Shown: positions 1-7,968, counted from the stretch's first letter. The stretch is DNA of 17,852 bases from Flavobacteriaceae bacterium (GCA_018608735.1 JABAYZ010000167.1:1-17852); one strand, 5' to 3'. Made by a program: numbers and translations. Notes: generated by a model from the letters alone, not told the origin.

Positions 1-90
1 TTCGTGTTCTTCAACTTTGGTTTTACTTCTCATATTTTGTGTTGGAAAGTATCCATCCAACCAAATATATTCTAATTTAATTTTTGCCAT
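1..90 (-). CDS. Glutamine synthetase, GSII/beta-Grasp type (5' end only)
   Basis: The 30 codons visible start at the ATG at 90 and run off the window edge. The protein begins MAKIKLEYIWLDGYFPTQ and continues with the residues NMRSKTKVEEHE. This is the characteristic N-terminus of the roughly 340-residue GSII-type (eukaryote-like) glutamine synthetase of Flavobacteria: the opening strand of the beta-Grasp domain, a WLDG motif, and the RSKTK stretch. The enzyme makes glutamine from glutamate, ammonia and ATP in the cytoplasm. It is divergent from the GSIII gene starting at 343, so two non-homologous-length glutamine synthetases share one 252-base control region. The identification rests on the N-terminal residues alone; the catalytic domain lies outside the window. 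Confidence 0.85.
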   Translation of the reverse strand, partial: MAKIKLEYIWLDGYFPTQNMRSKTKVEEHE

Positions 91-119
91 AATTTTTTTA
101 ATGTTTAAAATAGTGACAA

Positions 120-127
120 CAAATATA
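120..127 (-). promoter_or_regulatory. Candidate -7 promoter box for the GSII gene
   Basis: Read on the minus strand this is TATATTTG, a match to the Bacteroidota -7 element TAnnTTTG, ending 30 bases before the ATG at 90. No clear -33 TTG lies at the expected distance, so this is a weak call from motif and position. Confidence 0.35.
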
Positions 128-190
128 AAAATAATGATAATTAGTCTGTTTTTTAAGGGTATATTTTATTAACACATAGATGTTTTTATT

Positions 191-216
191 GAATCCCCTA
201 TTTTTTTAGGGGTTTC
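191..216. promoter_or_regulatory. Hairpin in the GSII-GSIII intergenic control region
   Basis: GAATCCCCTA at 191-200 pairs with TAGGGGTTTC at 207-216 around a loop of six T, with one T-T mismatch. It contains the only G/C-rich run in an otherwise very AT-rich spacer. It lies about 100 bases from the GSII start and about 125 bases from the GSIII start, upstream of both candidate promoters. It could be an operator or a transcriptional insulator between the two divergent units. A classical terminator is less likely because no gene ends here. Confidence 0.4.
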
Positions 217-251
217 ATTATATTTTTCATATTTTAATCCTAAGTAAATTC

Positions 252-270
252 TATATTTGTTAATAAATAT
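252..270 (+). promoter_or_regulatory. Candidate -7 box overlapping an inverted repeat, GSIII gene
   Basis: TATATTTG at 252-259 matches the Bacteroidota -7 element TAnnTTTG. It overlaps a perfect 6-base inverted repeat, ATATTT (253-258) and AAATAT (265-270), separated by six bases, which would sit over the start of transcription. A second TAnnTTTG match, TATTTTTG, lies at 304-311. No good -33 TTG was found for either, so the choice between them is open. Confidence 0.35.
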
Positions 271-342
271 TTTATCGAAATGGGGTTTTTACCGCGATTA
301 TTTTATTTTTGTACTAACAATTTCATTTAAAACTAGTTACTT

Positions 343-2529
343 ATGTCAACACTTAGATTTCATGCCCTTAAACAGTCCTTAGACCGCTCTCCAACTCCAG
401 TGTCTAAAGAATCCAAACAATCTGAAATTTTTGGTTCCAATGTTTTTGGATTTAAAACCATGCGCCAATTTTTGACCAAAGACGCTTTTAAAAGTCTCAT
501 GCGCGCCATTGATAAAGGCGATAAAATTAACCGCTCTATTGCCGATCAAATTGCCTCTTCTATGAAAGATTGGGCCATGTCCAAAGGCGTAACCCATTAT
601 ACACACTGGTTTCAGCCTCTAACAGGAGCAACCGCCGAAAAACACGATGCCTTTTTTGAAACGATAAGCAATGGCGAAGCTCTCGAACGTTTTGAAGGCA
701 ATCAATTAGTACAGCAAGAACCTGATGCTTCTTCGTTTCCAAATGGAGGAATTAGAAATACATTTGAAGCCCGCGGCTATACCGCCTGGGACCCGACTTC
801 TCCTGCTTTTATTTTTGGAACAACACTATGTATTCCTACTGTTTTTGTAGCCTATACTGGTGAAGCCTTAGATTATAAAACACCATTATTAAGAGCGCTA
901 AATGCAGTTGATCATGCCGCTACAGATGTTGCTCGTTATTTTGATAAAACAGTCAAAAAAGTGACGGCTTCTCTTGGATGGGAACAAGAATATTTTTTAA
1001 TTGATAAAGCCCTAGTAGCATCACGTCCTGATATAGAAATGACGGGGCGTACGCTTTTAGGTCATAGTTCCGCCAAAGATCAACAACTGGATGACCATTA
1101 TTTTGGTACCATTCCTGCGCGAGCCTTAAACTTTATGCGGGACCTTGAAACAGAATCAATGCGTCTAGGAATCCCCGTAAAAACACGTCATAATGAAGTT
1201 GCGCCCAATCAGTTTGAGTTAGCACCAATTTATGAAGAAGCCAATTTGGCCGTGGACCACAATTCACTAGTCATGGATGTGATGCAAAAAGTAGCCGACC
1301 GTCATCATTTTAAAGTGTTATTTCATGAAAAACCATTTGCTGGTGTGAATGGTTCTGGTAAGCATAATAATTGGAGCCTAAGTACAGATACAGGTGTGAA
1401 TCTACTAGCCCCTGGCAAAACACCAATGAGCAATTTGCAATTCCTTACATTTTTCATCAATACCATTAAGGCAGTCCACGATAATGAGGAATTATTGAGA
1501 GCCTCTATTGCTTCAGCAACCAACGACCACCGCCTTGGTGCTAATGAAGCCCCACCAGCAATTATGTCTGTATTTATTGGCGCACAACTTTCAAAAGTAC
1601 TCCACGAATTGGAAGGCGTAACAAAAGGAAAATTATCGCCACAAGAAAAAACAGACTTAAAACTTAATGTCGTCGGCAAAATTCCTGAAATTTTATTAGA
1701 TAATACCGATCGTAATCGAACATCTTCTTTTGCTTTTACAGGAAATAAATTTGAATTTCGTGCTGTTGGCTCTACAGCCAATTGTGCTAATCCCATGACT
1801 GTTTTAAATTCAATTGTTGCCCGACAATTAATTGATTTTAAGACCGCAACGGATGAATTGATTAATGCAAAAGGCTTGAAAAAAGATGAAGCGGTATTTA
1901 ATGTATTAAGAGAATATATTAAAACGTCTAGAAATATTTTATTTGAAGGTAATGGGTATGGCGATGACTGGCAAACTGAAGCCAAAAAAAGAGGATTGAG
2001 TAATAATAAAAATACTCCTGAAGCACTTAAAATTAAAATTGCTCCAAAAACCATTGCGCTGTATGAAAGTTTAAACGTCATGAATAAAGTAGAAATTGAA
2101 GCGCGTTATGATATCGAAATTGAAGAGTATGTACACATTCTTCAAATTGAAGGTCGAACTTTAGGAGATATTGCTCGTAATCATGTAATTCCTACTGCAG
2201 TCAAATATCAAAATATTTTGATAGATAATGTCAAAGGCTTAAAAGAAATTTACGGAAAAGACTTTGAGAAATATGCGAGCGAACAGTTGATTTTGATTGC
2301 CGATATATCCCAACGTATTAAAGCGATTAACTCTGGAGTAACCACCATGACCAATGCCCGAAAAAAAGCAAATATAGTCACAGATACCACCAAAAAAGCT
2401 ACAGTATATTGCAAAGAGGTAAAACCACTTTTTGATGATATTCGTTACCATTGTGATAAACTAGAACTACTGATCGATGATGAATTATGGCCGTTAGCAA
2501 AATATCGCGAATTGTTATTTACGAAGTAA
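343..2529 (+). CDS. glnN: Glutamine synthetase type III
   Basis: This 728-residue protein has the usual length of the GSIII class first known from Bacteroides, far longer than GSI or GSII. GSIII makes glutamine from glutamate, ammonia and ATP in the cytoplasm. Visible catalytic-core motifs, in order, are GWEQEYF (about 212-218), the metal-ligand strand HNEVAPNQFE (283-292), the ATP-site segment NGSGKHNNWS (336-345), NDHRLGANEAPPAI (394-407), and DNTDRNRTS followed by EFRAVGS (about 453-477). Residues 1-180 are the GSIII-specific N-terminal region, and the last 150 residues are the charged helical C-terminal extension. The ATG start gives the common family N-terminus MSTLRFHAL. It is divergent from the GSII gene. 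A regulatory link to nitrogen supply is likely for the family, but nothing in the sequence proves it. Confidence 0.95.
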   Translation: MSTLRFHALKQSLDRSPTPVSKESKQSEIFGSNVFGFKTMRQFLTKDAFKSLMRAIDKGDKINRSIADQIASSMKDWAMSKGVTHYTHWFQPLTGATAEKHDAFFETISNGEALERFEGNQLVQQEPDASSFPNGGIRNTFEARGYTAWDPTSPAFIFGTTLCIPTVFVAYTGEALDYKTPLLRALNAVDHAATDVARYFDKTVKKVTASLGWEQEYFLIDKALVASRPDIEMTGRTLLGHSSAKDQQLDDHYFGTIPARALNFMRDLETESMRLGIPVKTRHNEVAPNQFELAPIYEEANLAVDHNSLVMDVMQKVADRHHFKVLFHEKPFAGVNGSGKHNNWSLSTDTGVNLLAPGKTPMSNLQFLTFFINTIKAVHDNEELLRASIASATNDHRLGANEAPPAIMSVFIGAQLSKVLHELEGVTKGKLSPQEKTDLKLNVVGKIPEILLDNTDRNRTSSFAFTGNKFEFRAVGSTANCANPMTVLNSIVARQLIDFKTATDELINAKGLKKDEAVFNVLREYIKTSRNILFEGNGYGDDWQTEAKKRGLSNNKNTPEALKIKIAPKTIALYESLNVMNKVEIEARYDIEIEEYVHILQIEGRTLGDIARNHVIPTAVKYQNILIDNVKGLKEIYGKDFEKYASEQLILIADISQRIKAINSGVTTMTNARKKANIVTDTTKKATVYCKEVKPLFDDIRYHCDKLELLIDDELWPLAKYRELLFTK

Positions 2530-2587
2530 GTAGGGTAGCGTATTTATAGTATTAAGCACTAAGATTCAAGACTGAAAATAAGTCCCT

Positions 2588-2601
2588 CTACCTATCGGTA
2601 G
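2588..2601. other. Small hairpin downstream of the GSIII gene
   Basis: CTACC (2588-2592) and GGTAG (2597-2601) form a 5-base-pair stem with loop TATC, about 60 bases after the GSIII stop. No T-run follows, so it is not a convincing intrinsic terminator. The remainder of 2530-2698 shows no coding potential or other recognisable signal. Confidence 0.25.
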
Positions 2602-2698
2602 TCAGGCTAGCTTCAGGGGCTTGCATCTTGGTTATTGGCTCCTAACTCTTTATCAATCTATTTTCTATTCTCTTTAGCCTTTTTCTTAAATACTTTCT

Positions 2699-2706
2699 TA
2701 CTTTTG
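2699..2706 (+). promoter_or_regulatory. -7 promoter box for the AIR synthase gene
   Basis: TACTTTTG matches TAnnTTTG and is followed by CAC, a common context for Bacteroidota promoters. Transcription starting about seven bases downstream would begin at or just before the first ATG at 2715, so the mRNA leader is very short. This favours the in-frame ATG at 2724 as the translated start. No clear -33 element is seen. Confidence 0.5.
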
Positions 2707-2723
2707 CACAACAAATGTATTTT

Positions 2724-3902
2724 ATGGGGAACGAGATAAGTAAACGCTACGCCCAACGGGGAGTTTCGGCATCTAAAGACGATGTGCATAACGCGATAAA
2801 AAATATAGACAAAGGGTTGTTTCCAAAAGCCTTTTGTAAAATTGTACCCGATCATTTAACAAATGACGCCGATTATTGCCTTATTATGCATGCTGATGGT
2901 GCAGGAACAAAAAGCGCATTAGCCTATATGTATTGGAAAGAAACCGGCGATATTTCGGTTTGGAAAGGAATTGCCCAGGATGCACTTATCATGAATATTG
3001 ATGATTTGTTATGTGTAGGTGCTACAGATCATATTATGCTTTCGTCAACAATAGGGAGAAATAAAAATGTTATTCCAGGAGAAGTAATTTCAGCCATTAT
3101 CAATGGTACGGAAGCGCTTATAGAAGACCTCAAAGGCTTTGGTGTTACTATTCACTCTACCGGTGGAGAAACTGCCGATGTAGGCGATTTAGTAAGAACC
3201 ATTATCGTGGATTCTACCGTGACTGCTCGAATGCCAAGACATAAAGTTATTGATAATGCCAATATACAGCCCGGCGATGTGATTGTAGGATTGGCTTCTT
3301 TTGGTCAAGCAAGCTATGAAACAACCTATAATGGCGGCATGGGAAGTAATGGACTAACGTCGGCAAGACACGATGTGTTTGAAAGCTATTTAGCAGATAA
3401 ATACCCCGAAAGTTTTGATGCTGCAGTTCCTAAAGACTTGGTGTACTCAGGACAAATGAAATTAACTGACGCCGTTGAGAATTCTCCAATAGATGCTGGA
3501 AAATTAGTGCTGTCTCCAACAAGAACCTATGCGCCAATTATCAAAACGATTTTAGAGGCTTATGACGCCAATTCAATTCATGGCATGGTACATTGTAGTG
3601 GAGGCGCACAAACTAAAATACTTCATTTTGTCGAAAATTTACATATTATAAAAGACCATATGTTTGCAGTGCCACCGCTGTTTAAATTGATACAACAACA
3701 GTCCAATACCGATTGGAAAGAAATGTATCAAGTGTTTAATTGTGGTCACCGTATGGAACTCTATGTACAACCCGATATTGCAGAAGCTATTATAGCCATT
3801 TCAAAATCATTTAATGTAGACGCTCAAATTGTAGGTCGAGTAGAAGCAGCAGACACCAAAAAACTAACAATTAAAAGTGAGTTTGGAACCTTTGAATATT
3901 AG
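2724..3902 (+). CDS. purM: AIR synthase (phosphoribosylformylglycinamidine cyclo-ligase), long Bacteroidota variant
   Basis: The protein belongs to the AIR synthase (PurM) ATP-binding superfamily. The expected role is ATP-dependent ring closure of FGAM to aminoimidazole ribotide in purine synthesis. Visible are HADGAGTK (about 56-63), the PurM counterpart of the TDGVGTK nucleotide-binding motif, then NIDDLLCVGA (91-100) and TGGETADVGD (146-155). At 392 residues it is longer than the classical 345-residue PurM and matches the well-conserved variant found across Bacteroidota, often annotated only as AIR synthase-related. I chose the ATG at 2724 because homologues begin at this point (the xNEISKRYAQRG stretch) and because the promoter box is so close. 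The alternative ATG at 2715 adds three residues. The gene is followed after 67 bases by prfA on the same strand. Confidence 0.87.
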   Translation: MGNEISKRYAQRGVSASKDDVHNAIKNIDKGLFPKAFCKIVPDHLTNDADYCLIMHADGAGTKSALAYMYWKETGDISVWKGIAQDALIMNIDDLLCVGATDHIMLSSTIGRNKNVIPGEVISAIINGTEALIEDLKGFGVTIHSTGGETADVGDLVRTIIVDSTVTARMPRHKVIDNANIQPGDVIVGLASFGQASYETTYNGGMGSNGLTSARHDVFESYLADKYPESFDAAVPKDLVYSGQMKLTDAVENSPIDAGKLVLSPTRTYAPIIKTILEAYDANSIHGMVHCSGGAQTKILHFVENLHIIKDHMFAVPPLFKLIQQQSNTDWKEMYQVFNCGHRMELYVQPDIAEAIIAISKSFNVDAQIVGRVEAADTKKLTIKSEFGTFEY

Positions 3903-3969
3903 GAGGCTTCAATACATGACTCTGAAACCATAAAAAACAGTACTTTTACAACATAATTCTCCAAAGTAA

Positions 3970-5046
3970 ATGTTAGAAAAAATACAAATAGTTAAGCAAC
4001 GTTTTGATGAAGTCAATGATTTGATCATTCAACCTGATATTATTTCAGATCAGAAACGCTATGTTCAACTTAATAAAGAATATAAAGATTTAAAAACCAT
4101 GGTCGATCTCGGTCTTGTTTATGAATCGTTAATGTCTAATATTGAGGAAGCTCAAGAGATTATATCTGATGGAAGTGATGCAGAAATGGTAGAAATGGCC
4201 AAAATGCAAATGGAAGAAGCCAAAGCGCAAATACCTGCACTTGAAGAAGAGATGAAATTCCTTTTAATCCCAAAAGACCCCGATGATGCCAAAAATGTTG
4301 TCATCGAAATCCGTGCAGGAGCTGGAGGCGATGAAGCCAGTATTTTTGCTGGAGATCTTCACCGAATGTACACCAAATATTGTGAGTCAAAAGGTTGGAA
4401 AGTGGATATTGTAGATTTCAATCACGGGACTTCAGGAGGATTCAAAGAAGTTATTTTTGAAGTGAGTGGAGAAGATGTTTATGGAACAATGAAGTTTGAA
4501 GCTGGTGTACACCGTGTACAACGAGTACCTCAAACAGAAACCCAAGGTCGTGTGCATACCAGTGCAGCATCAGTTATTGTTTTGCCTGAAGCCGAAGAAT
4601 TTGATGTACAACTCGATATGACTGAAGTTAGAATTGAACGTACAACTTCAACGGGTCCTGGTGGACAATCGGTAAATACAACCTATTCAGCCATTAAACT
4701 ACACCACGAACCAACGGGAATGATTGTAAGCTGTCAAGATCAAAAATCATCTCATAAAAATTTAGAAAAAGCACTTAAAGTATTACGTTCTCGTTTATAC
4801 GAAATGGAATTGGCTAAAAAACAAGCTGCGGATTCTGAAAAACGAATGAGTATGGTATCTTCTGGGGATAGAAGTGCAAAAATTAGAACCTATAACTATC
4901 CACAAGGACGGGTTACAGAACATCGTATTGGATTGACATTATATGATTTGTCAAATATTATAAATGGCGACATTCAGAAAATAATTAGTGAACTCATGAT
5001 GGCCGAAAATACCGAAAAACTTAAAGCAGATACGGGCACAATCTAA
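3970..5046 (+). CDS. prfA: Peptide chain release factor 1
   Basis: RF1 reads UAA and UAG stop codons in the ribosomal A site and triggers release of the finished peptide. At 358 residues it is the normal family length. The N-terminal helical domain covers about 1-100. GAGGDEA at about 117-123 opens the conserved core. The tripeptide that discriminates stop codons is Pro-Gln-Thr at 187-189 (the Pro-x-Thr pattern of RF1, not the SPF of RF2). The catalytic GGQ is at 231-233 within STGPGGQSVNTT. The stop codon is only five bases before the pyrF start, so the two genes are almost certainly co-transcribed. The start ATG gives the standard MLEK N-terminus. TACTTTTA at 3941-3948 is a poor promoter match, so the gene may also be read from the purM transcript. 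Confidence 0.97.
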   Translation: MLEKIQIVKQRFDEVNDLIIQPDIISDQKRYVQLNKEYKDLKTMVDLGLVYESLMSNIEEAQEIISDGSDAEMVEMAKMQMEEAKAQIPALEEEMKFLLIPKDPDDAKNVVIEIRAGAGGDEASIFAGDLHRMYTKYCESKGWKVDIVDFNHGTSGGFKEVIFEVSGEDVYGTMKFEAGVHRVQRVPQTETQGRVHTSAASVIVLPEAEEFDVQLDMTEVRIERTTSTGPGGQSVNTTYSAIKLHHEPTGMIVSCQDQKSSHKNLEKALKVLRSRLYEMELAKKQAADSEKRMSMVSSGDRSAKIRTYNYPQGRVTEHRIGLTLYDLSNIINGDIQKIISELMMAENTEKLKADTGTI

Positions 5047-5051
5047 TTTAT

Positions 5052-5873
5052 ATGACTACTCAAGCACTAGTTTCTGAAATCAAAAAAAAACAATCCTTTC
5101 TTTGTATTGGACTTGATGTCGATTTGACAAAAATCCCTTCACACTTACTAGAATTAGAGGATCCGATTTTTGAATTTAATAAAGCCATCATAGAAGCAAC
5201 ACATCACTTGTGTGTGGCTTATAAACCTAATATTGCGTTTTATGAAGCCTATGGTCTCAAAGGCTGGACGTCATTACAAAAAACAATCACATACCTAAAT
5301 ACAAATCATCCAGAAATATTTACGATTGCTGATGCTAAACGTGGCGATATTGGAAATACGAGTACCATGTATGCCAAAGCTTTCTTTGAAGATTTAGCCT
5401 TTGATAGTATTACTGTTGCCCCTTATATGGGTAAAGATTCTATTGAACCCTTTTTGGAGTTTAAAGACAAGCATACCATTATGTTGGCTCTAACATCCAA
5501 CGCCGGAGCTTTTGATTTTCAAACGCTGACAACAAGCAAAAAGCCATTGTATCAAACTGTTCTTGAAACTTCGAAAGGCTGGAAAAATTCACAAAATTTA
5601 ATGTATGTTGTTGGCGCCACCAAAGCGACGTATTTTTCCGAAATACGAAACATTGTTCCAGATAGTTTTTTATTGGTCCCTGGTGTTGGTGCACAAGGTG
5701 GCAGTTTGGCTGAGGTTTGTAAATACGGAATGAATGCTCAAATTGGATTGCTGGTAAACTCGTCTAGAGGAGTTATTTATGCTTCTAAGGGTTTAGATTT
5801 TGCAACTCAAGCGGCTCAAAAAGCCCAAACACTTCAGTTAGAAATGGCAGACTTGATGTCTGATATTTTATAA
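5052..5873 (+). CDS. pyrF: Orotidine-5'-phosphate decarboxylase, group 2
   Basis: This enzyme decarboxylates OMP to UMP, the last step of pyrimidine synthesis, as a cytoplasmic TIM barrel. At 273 residues it fits the longer group 2 form. Active-site features are CIGLDVD (18-24), KPN (58-60), the catalytic DAKRGDIGNTS (94-104), APYMGKDS (123-130), PGVGAQGG (210-217) and the phosphate-binding NSSRG (236-240). It starts five bases after the prfA stop with no room for a separate promoter, the prfA-pyrF order common in Flavobacteria. It converges on the minus-strand gene at 5883 with a gap of nine bases and no obvious terminator between them. Confidence 0.96.
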   Translation: MTTQALVSEIKKKQSFLCIGLDVDLTKIPSHLLELEDPIFEFNKAIIEATHHLCVAYKPNIAFYEAYGLKGWTSLQKTITYLNTNHPEIFTIADAKRGDIGNTSTMYAKAFFEDLAFDSITVAPYMGKDSIEPFLEFKDKHTIMLALTSNAGAFDFQTLTTSKKPLYQTVLETSKGWKNSQNLMYVVGATKATYFSEIRNIVPDSFLLVPGVGAQGGSLAEVCKYGMNAQIGLLVNSSRGVIYASKGLDFATQAAQKAQTLQLEMADLMSDIL

Positions 5874-5882
5874 CGTTCACTT

Positions 5883-6275
5883 TTATATTGTTAGCATCCA
5901 ATTGTTCTGAAGCTTTTTAAATTTCCGGAGTTCTCTTGTAAGAATTGATATAAATTCACGCCCATCACTGTCGCATTTTTCTAAACGCTTGAAGTTGATA
6001 AACAAACGCCGAGTAAGCCATTTTAAAGTCTCGGCATGTTTATGCTTTTGCTCAGAAAAGGGTTCTTGTTGTGCTTTTATAATTTCAGGCGCTAAAGAAT
6101 CGGACTGGCGAATGATGTCGCCCGAAAAATAGAGGTTATAATCTTCACGTCCGTTTGGATTCAACACAGCTAGATCGGCTTTCAAATAGTTTGAAACTAG
6201 CTTGGAAAGCGACCCGATTTCAACTGCTTTTTTGTAAAAGTCAGCATGTAATTCTGATGAACTTTGAAACGTCAT
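5883..6275 (-). CDS. Conserved hypothetical protein, 130 residues
   Basis: I do not recognise a functional family. The protein is soluble, with no signal peptide or membrane segment. It is rich in charged helical segments and ends in a lysine/arginine-rich stretch, RELRKFKKLQNNWM. The ORF fills the space between pyrF and the divergent regulator gene. Its codon use resembles its neighbours, and a TAATTTTG promoter-like box lies on its own strand at 6296-6303, so I regard it as a real gene. It has the look of a lineage-restricted flavobacterial protein. Its stop lies nine bases from the convergent pyrF stop. Confidence 0.75.
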   Translation of the reverse strand: MTFQSSSELHADFYKKAVEIGSLSKLVSNYLKADLAVLNPNGREDYNLYFSGDIIRQSDSLAPEIIKAQQEPFSEQKHKHAETLKWLTRRLFINFKRLEKCDSDGREFISILTRELRKFKKLQNNWMLTI

Positions 6276-6295
6276 AATTAGAATAATAATTATCT

Positions 6296-6303
6296 CAAAA
6301 TTA
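6296..6303 (-). promoter_or_regulatory. Candidate -7 box for the 130-residue hypothetical gene
   Basis: On the minus strand this reads TAATTTTG, matching TAnnTTTG, about 20 bases upstream of the ATG at 6275. The rest of the divergent spacer to 6393 is almost pure A/T with several short palindromes such as ATAATTAT, and no -33 TTG is evident. Confidence 0.35.
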
Positions 6304-6393
6304 GAGTAAAAAAGAAGAGTTTATATTTAATATTTAAAGTAATATGCATTTATTTATTTAATTTTTAATATTTTTATCATAAATACTTTAATT

Positions 6394-6834
6394 ATGAAGT
6401 TAGATGCTTTACATTCCAAAATCCTAGAACAACTGCAACGCAATGCTAGGGTCTCAAATACGGCCATCGCCAACCAAGTTGGAATAACATCTCCTGCGGT
6501 TACAGAGCGTATCAAAAAGCTTGAAGATGCCGGGATCATTGAAGGCTATTATGCTAAAGTCTCACATTTTGAGTTGGGCTATGATTTCAGAGCCTTGATT
6601 ACTGTTCGGGCGTTTATGGGGCGACTGCAACCGTTTTTACACAAAGTGAAAACTTTGGACGAAGTCATCAACTGTTACCGCATTACTGGAAACGAAAACA
6701 TTGTAATGGAAGTGGTGCTCCAAAATCAGCGCCACCTCGAAAAATTGATTGACCAACTGATCACTTATGGCGAAACAAAAACTCAAATTATTCTCTCAAA
6801 TGTGGTGTCAAACGCACCCATATTAAAAAAGTAA
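6394..6834 (+). CDS. Lrp/AsnC-family transcriptional regulator
   Basis: The protein has 146 residues, normal for the family. An N-terminal winged helix-turn-helix spans about 3-60 (LDALHSKILEQLQRNARVSN, then the recognition region ITSPAVTERIKKLEDAGII). It is followed by the RAM ligand-binding and oligomerisation domain, including the ITGNENIVMEV core at about 107-117. Such proteins bind DNA as dimers to octamers and often sense an amino acid. Its ligand and targets cannot be read from the sequence. Candidates nearby are itself and the lipoprotein gene starting 16 bases after its stop, which probably shares its transcript. The very AT-rich upstream spacer would suit autoregulation, but that is inference. 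Confidence 0.93.
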   Translation: MKLDALHSKILEQLQRNARVSNTAIANQVGITSPAVTERIKKLEDAGIIEGYYAKVSHFELGYDFRALITVRAFMGRLQPFLHKVKTLDEVINCYRITGNENIVMEVVLQNQRHLEKLIDQLITYGETKTQIILSNVVSNAPILKK

Positions 6835-6850
6835 TTGTATTTTTATAGGT

Positions 6851-7462
6851 ATGAAAACACGACTCATTTTTTGTATAGCTTTTGTAGTAACCGTTTTAAT
6901 GGGGTGTAATTCTCAAAAAAAAACAGTTAAATTCCAATCTGAATTTCAAAAACAACAAAACAATTTTTTTAAAGATGCCTCCAAATCGCCTTTGAAACCT
7001 AAGGATTTGAAAGCCTTTGAAAGCCTTGATTTTTTCCCTGTGGATTCATTATTTATCGTGACAGCACAATTATCTCGCACCCCAAATACTGAGTTTTTTG
7101 ATATGAAAACGACCACTGAGCGGGTGACTAAAGAACGTGTTTTTGGGGTGTTGTCGTTCACTATAAATAACGAAACCTATAATCTTAATGTGTATCAAGG
7201 CGCGCCAGATCCAGATGGAGAGACCGAATCCGACTATTTGTTTCTGCCTTTTTTGGACGATACAAACGGATCGGAAACCTATGGGGGCGGACGTTATATA
7301 GATTTAAATATTCCTGTGGGCAATCAACTGACGATTGATTTTAATACAGCATACAATCCTTATTGTGCGTATAATGAAAAATATTCCTGCCCGATTGTGC
7401 CAAGAGAGAATTATCTTCCTTTAAAAATTAATGCAGGTGTGAAACGATTCAAAGATCATTAA
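6851..7462 (+). CDS. DUF1684 family lipoprotein
   Basis: The 203-residue protein starts with a type II signal peptide (MKTRLIF, a hydrophobic stretch, then a VLMGC lipobox with the acylated Cys at 19). It should therefore be a membrane-anchored lipoprotein. The mature part matches the DUF1684 pattern. It has YGGGRYIDL at about 144-152 and NPYCAYNEKYSCPIVPREN at about 169-187, the family's strongly conserved C-terminal block with two cysteines. No biochemical role is established for the family. The gene follows the Lrp-type regulator by 16 bases on the same strand. Its TAA stop overlaps the stop of the convergent crcB. Confidence 0.87.
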   Translation: MKTRLIFCIAFVVTVLMGCNSQKKTVKFQSEFQKQQNNFFKDASKSPLKPKDLKAFESLDFFPVDSLFIVTAQLSRTPNTEFFDMKTTTERVTKERVFGVLSFTINNETYNLNVYQGAPDPDGETESDYLFLPFLDDTNGSETYGGGRYIDLNIPVGNQLTIDFNTAYNPYCAYNEKYSCPIVPRENYLPLKINAGVKRFKDH

Positions 7463-7830
7463 AAACTTTTGGAGATAAAAAGCCCTAAAAATACGGCTGC
7501 AAGTCCAAGTGCAATAGAACCCAAGGTATAGATGAAAAAGCTTGTGAAATCCCCTTCTTTTAGAAATACTTGATTTTCATAAGCAAAGGCTGAAAAGGTA
7601 GTGAAGCCACCACAAAATCCAGTAATCAAAAGCAAGGTTTGGTTCTCAGAAAGACTGCTATTTTTTAGTACAAACCCCATCAAAAGCCCGATTAACAAAC
7701 TGCCAATTACGTTTACAGAAAAGGTTCCCCATGGAAACCCAAAAGATGTTGTTTTTAAAATTTTCCCAACTAAATAGCGTAGTGCGCTTCCAACACCTCC
7801 CCCTATAAAGACAAATAAAACCTGTTTCAT
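7459..7830 (-). CDS. crcB: Fluoride ion channel CrcB/FluC
   Basis: The 123-residue protein has four hydrophobic helices and the family signatures GGGVGSALRY (10-19), GTFSVNVIGS (35-44) and GFCGGFTTFSAF (71-82). The last holds the Phe/Thr/Ser residues that line the fluoride path. FluC proteins work in the inner membrane as antiparallel dimers that export toxic fluoride. Only one copy is present here, so a dual-topology homodimer is expected rather than a paired heterodimer. I saw no fluoride-riboswitch-like leader upstream of 7830. The stop codon shares the sequence TTAA with the stop of the convergent DUF1684 gene, a 4-base overlap. Confidence 0.95.
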   Translation of the reverse strand: MKQVLFVFIGGGVGSALRYLVGKILKTTSFGFPWGTFSVNVIGSLLIGLLMGFVLKNSSLSENQTLLLITGFCGGFTTFSAFAYENQVFLKEGDFTSFFIYTLGSIALGLAAVFLGLFISKSF

Positions 7831-7908
7831 ATATTGTTTTCCGCTAAATTAAAAATAGATTTATTAGTAACGCCATAAATTGCTTTTTATTAGTCAATTA
7901 AAATATGC

Positions 7909-7916
7909 TATATTCG
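7909..7916 (+). promoter_or_regulatory. Candidate -7 box for the M49 peptidase gene
   Basis: TATATTCG resembles TAnnTTTG with one change (TTCG). The ten bases GCTATATTCG recur exactly in front of the secreted DM13 gene (minus strand, 17617-17624 core), supporting use as a promoter element. It lies 52 bases before the ATG. Confidence 0.35.
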
Positions 7917-7968
7917 TAGACATTTCAATTCACATTTTCACAAACTAATAATCTTAAAACTTAAACTC

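Noticed and set aside
1323..2081. Long minus-strand open frame (252 codons) inside the GSIII gene
   Set aside because: It lies fully antisense to a well-conserved catalytic core, its translation shows no family motif, and no promoter or conserved context supports it.
7831..7968. Possible fluoride riboswitch for crcB
   Set aside because: The 138-base AT-rich spacer lacks the conserved pseudoknot sequences of the crcB motif.
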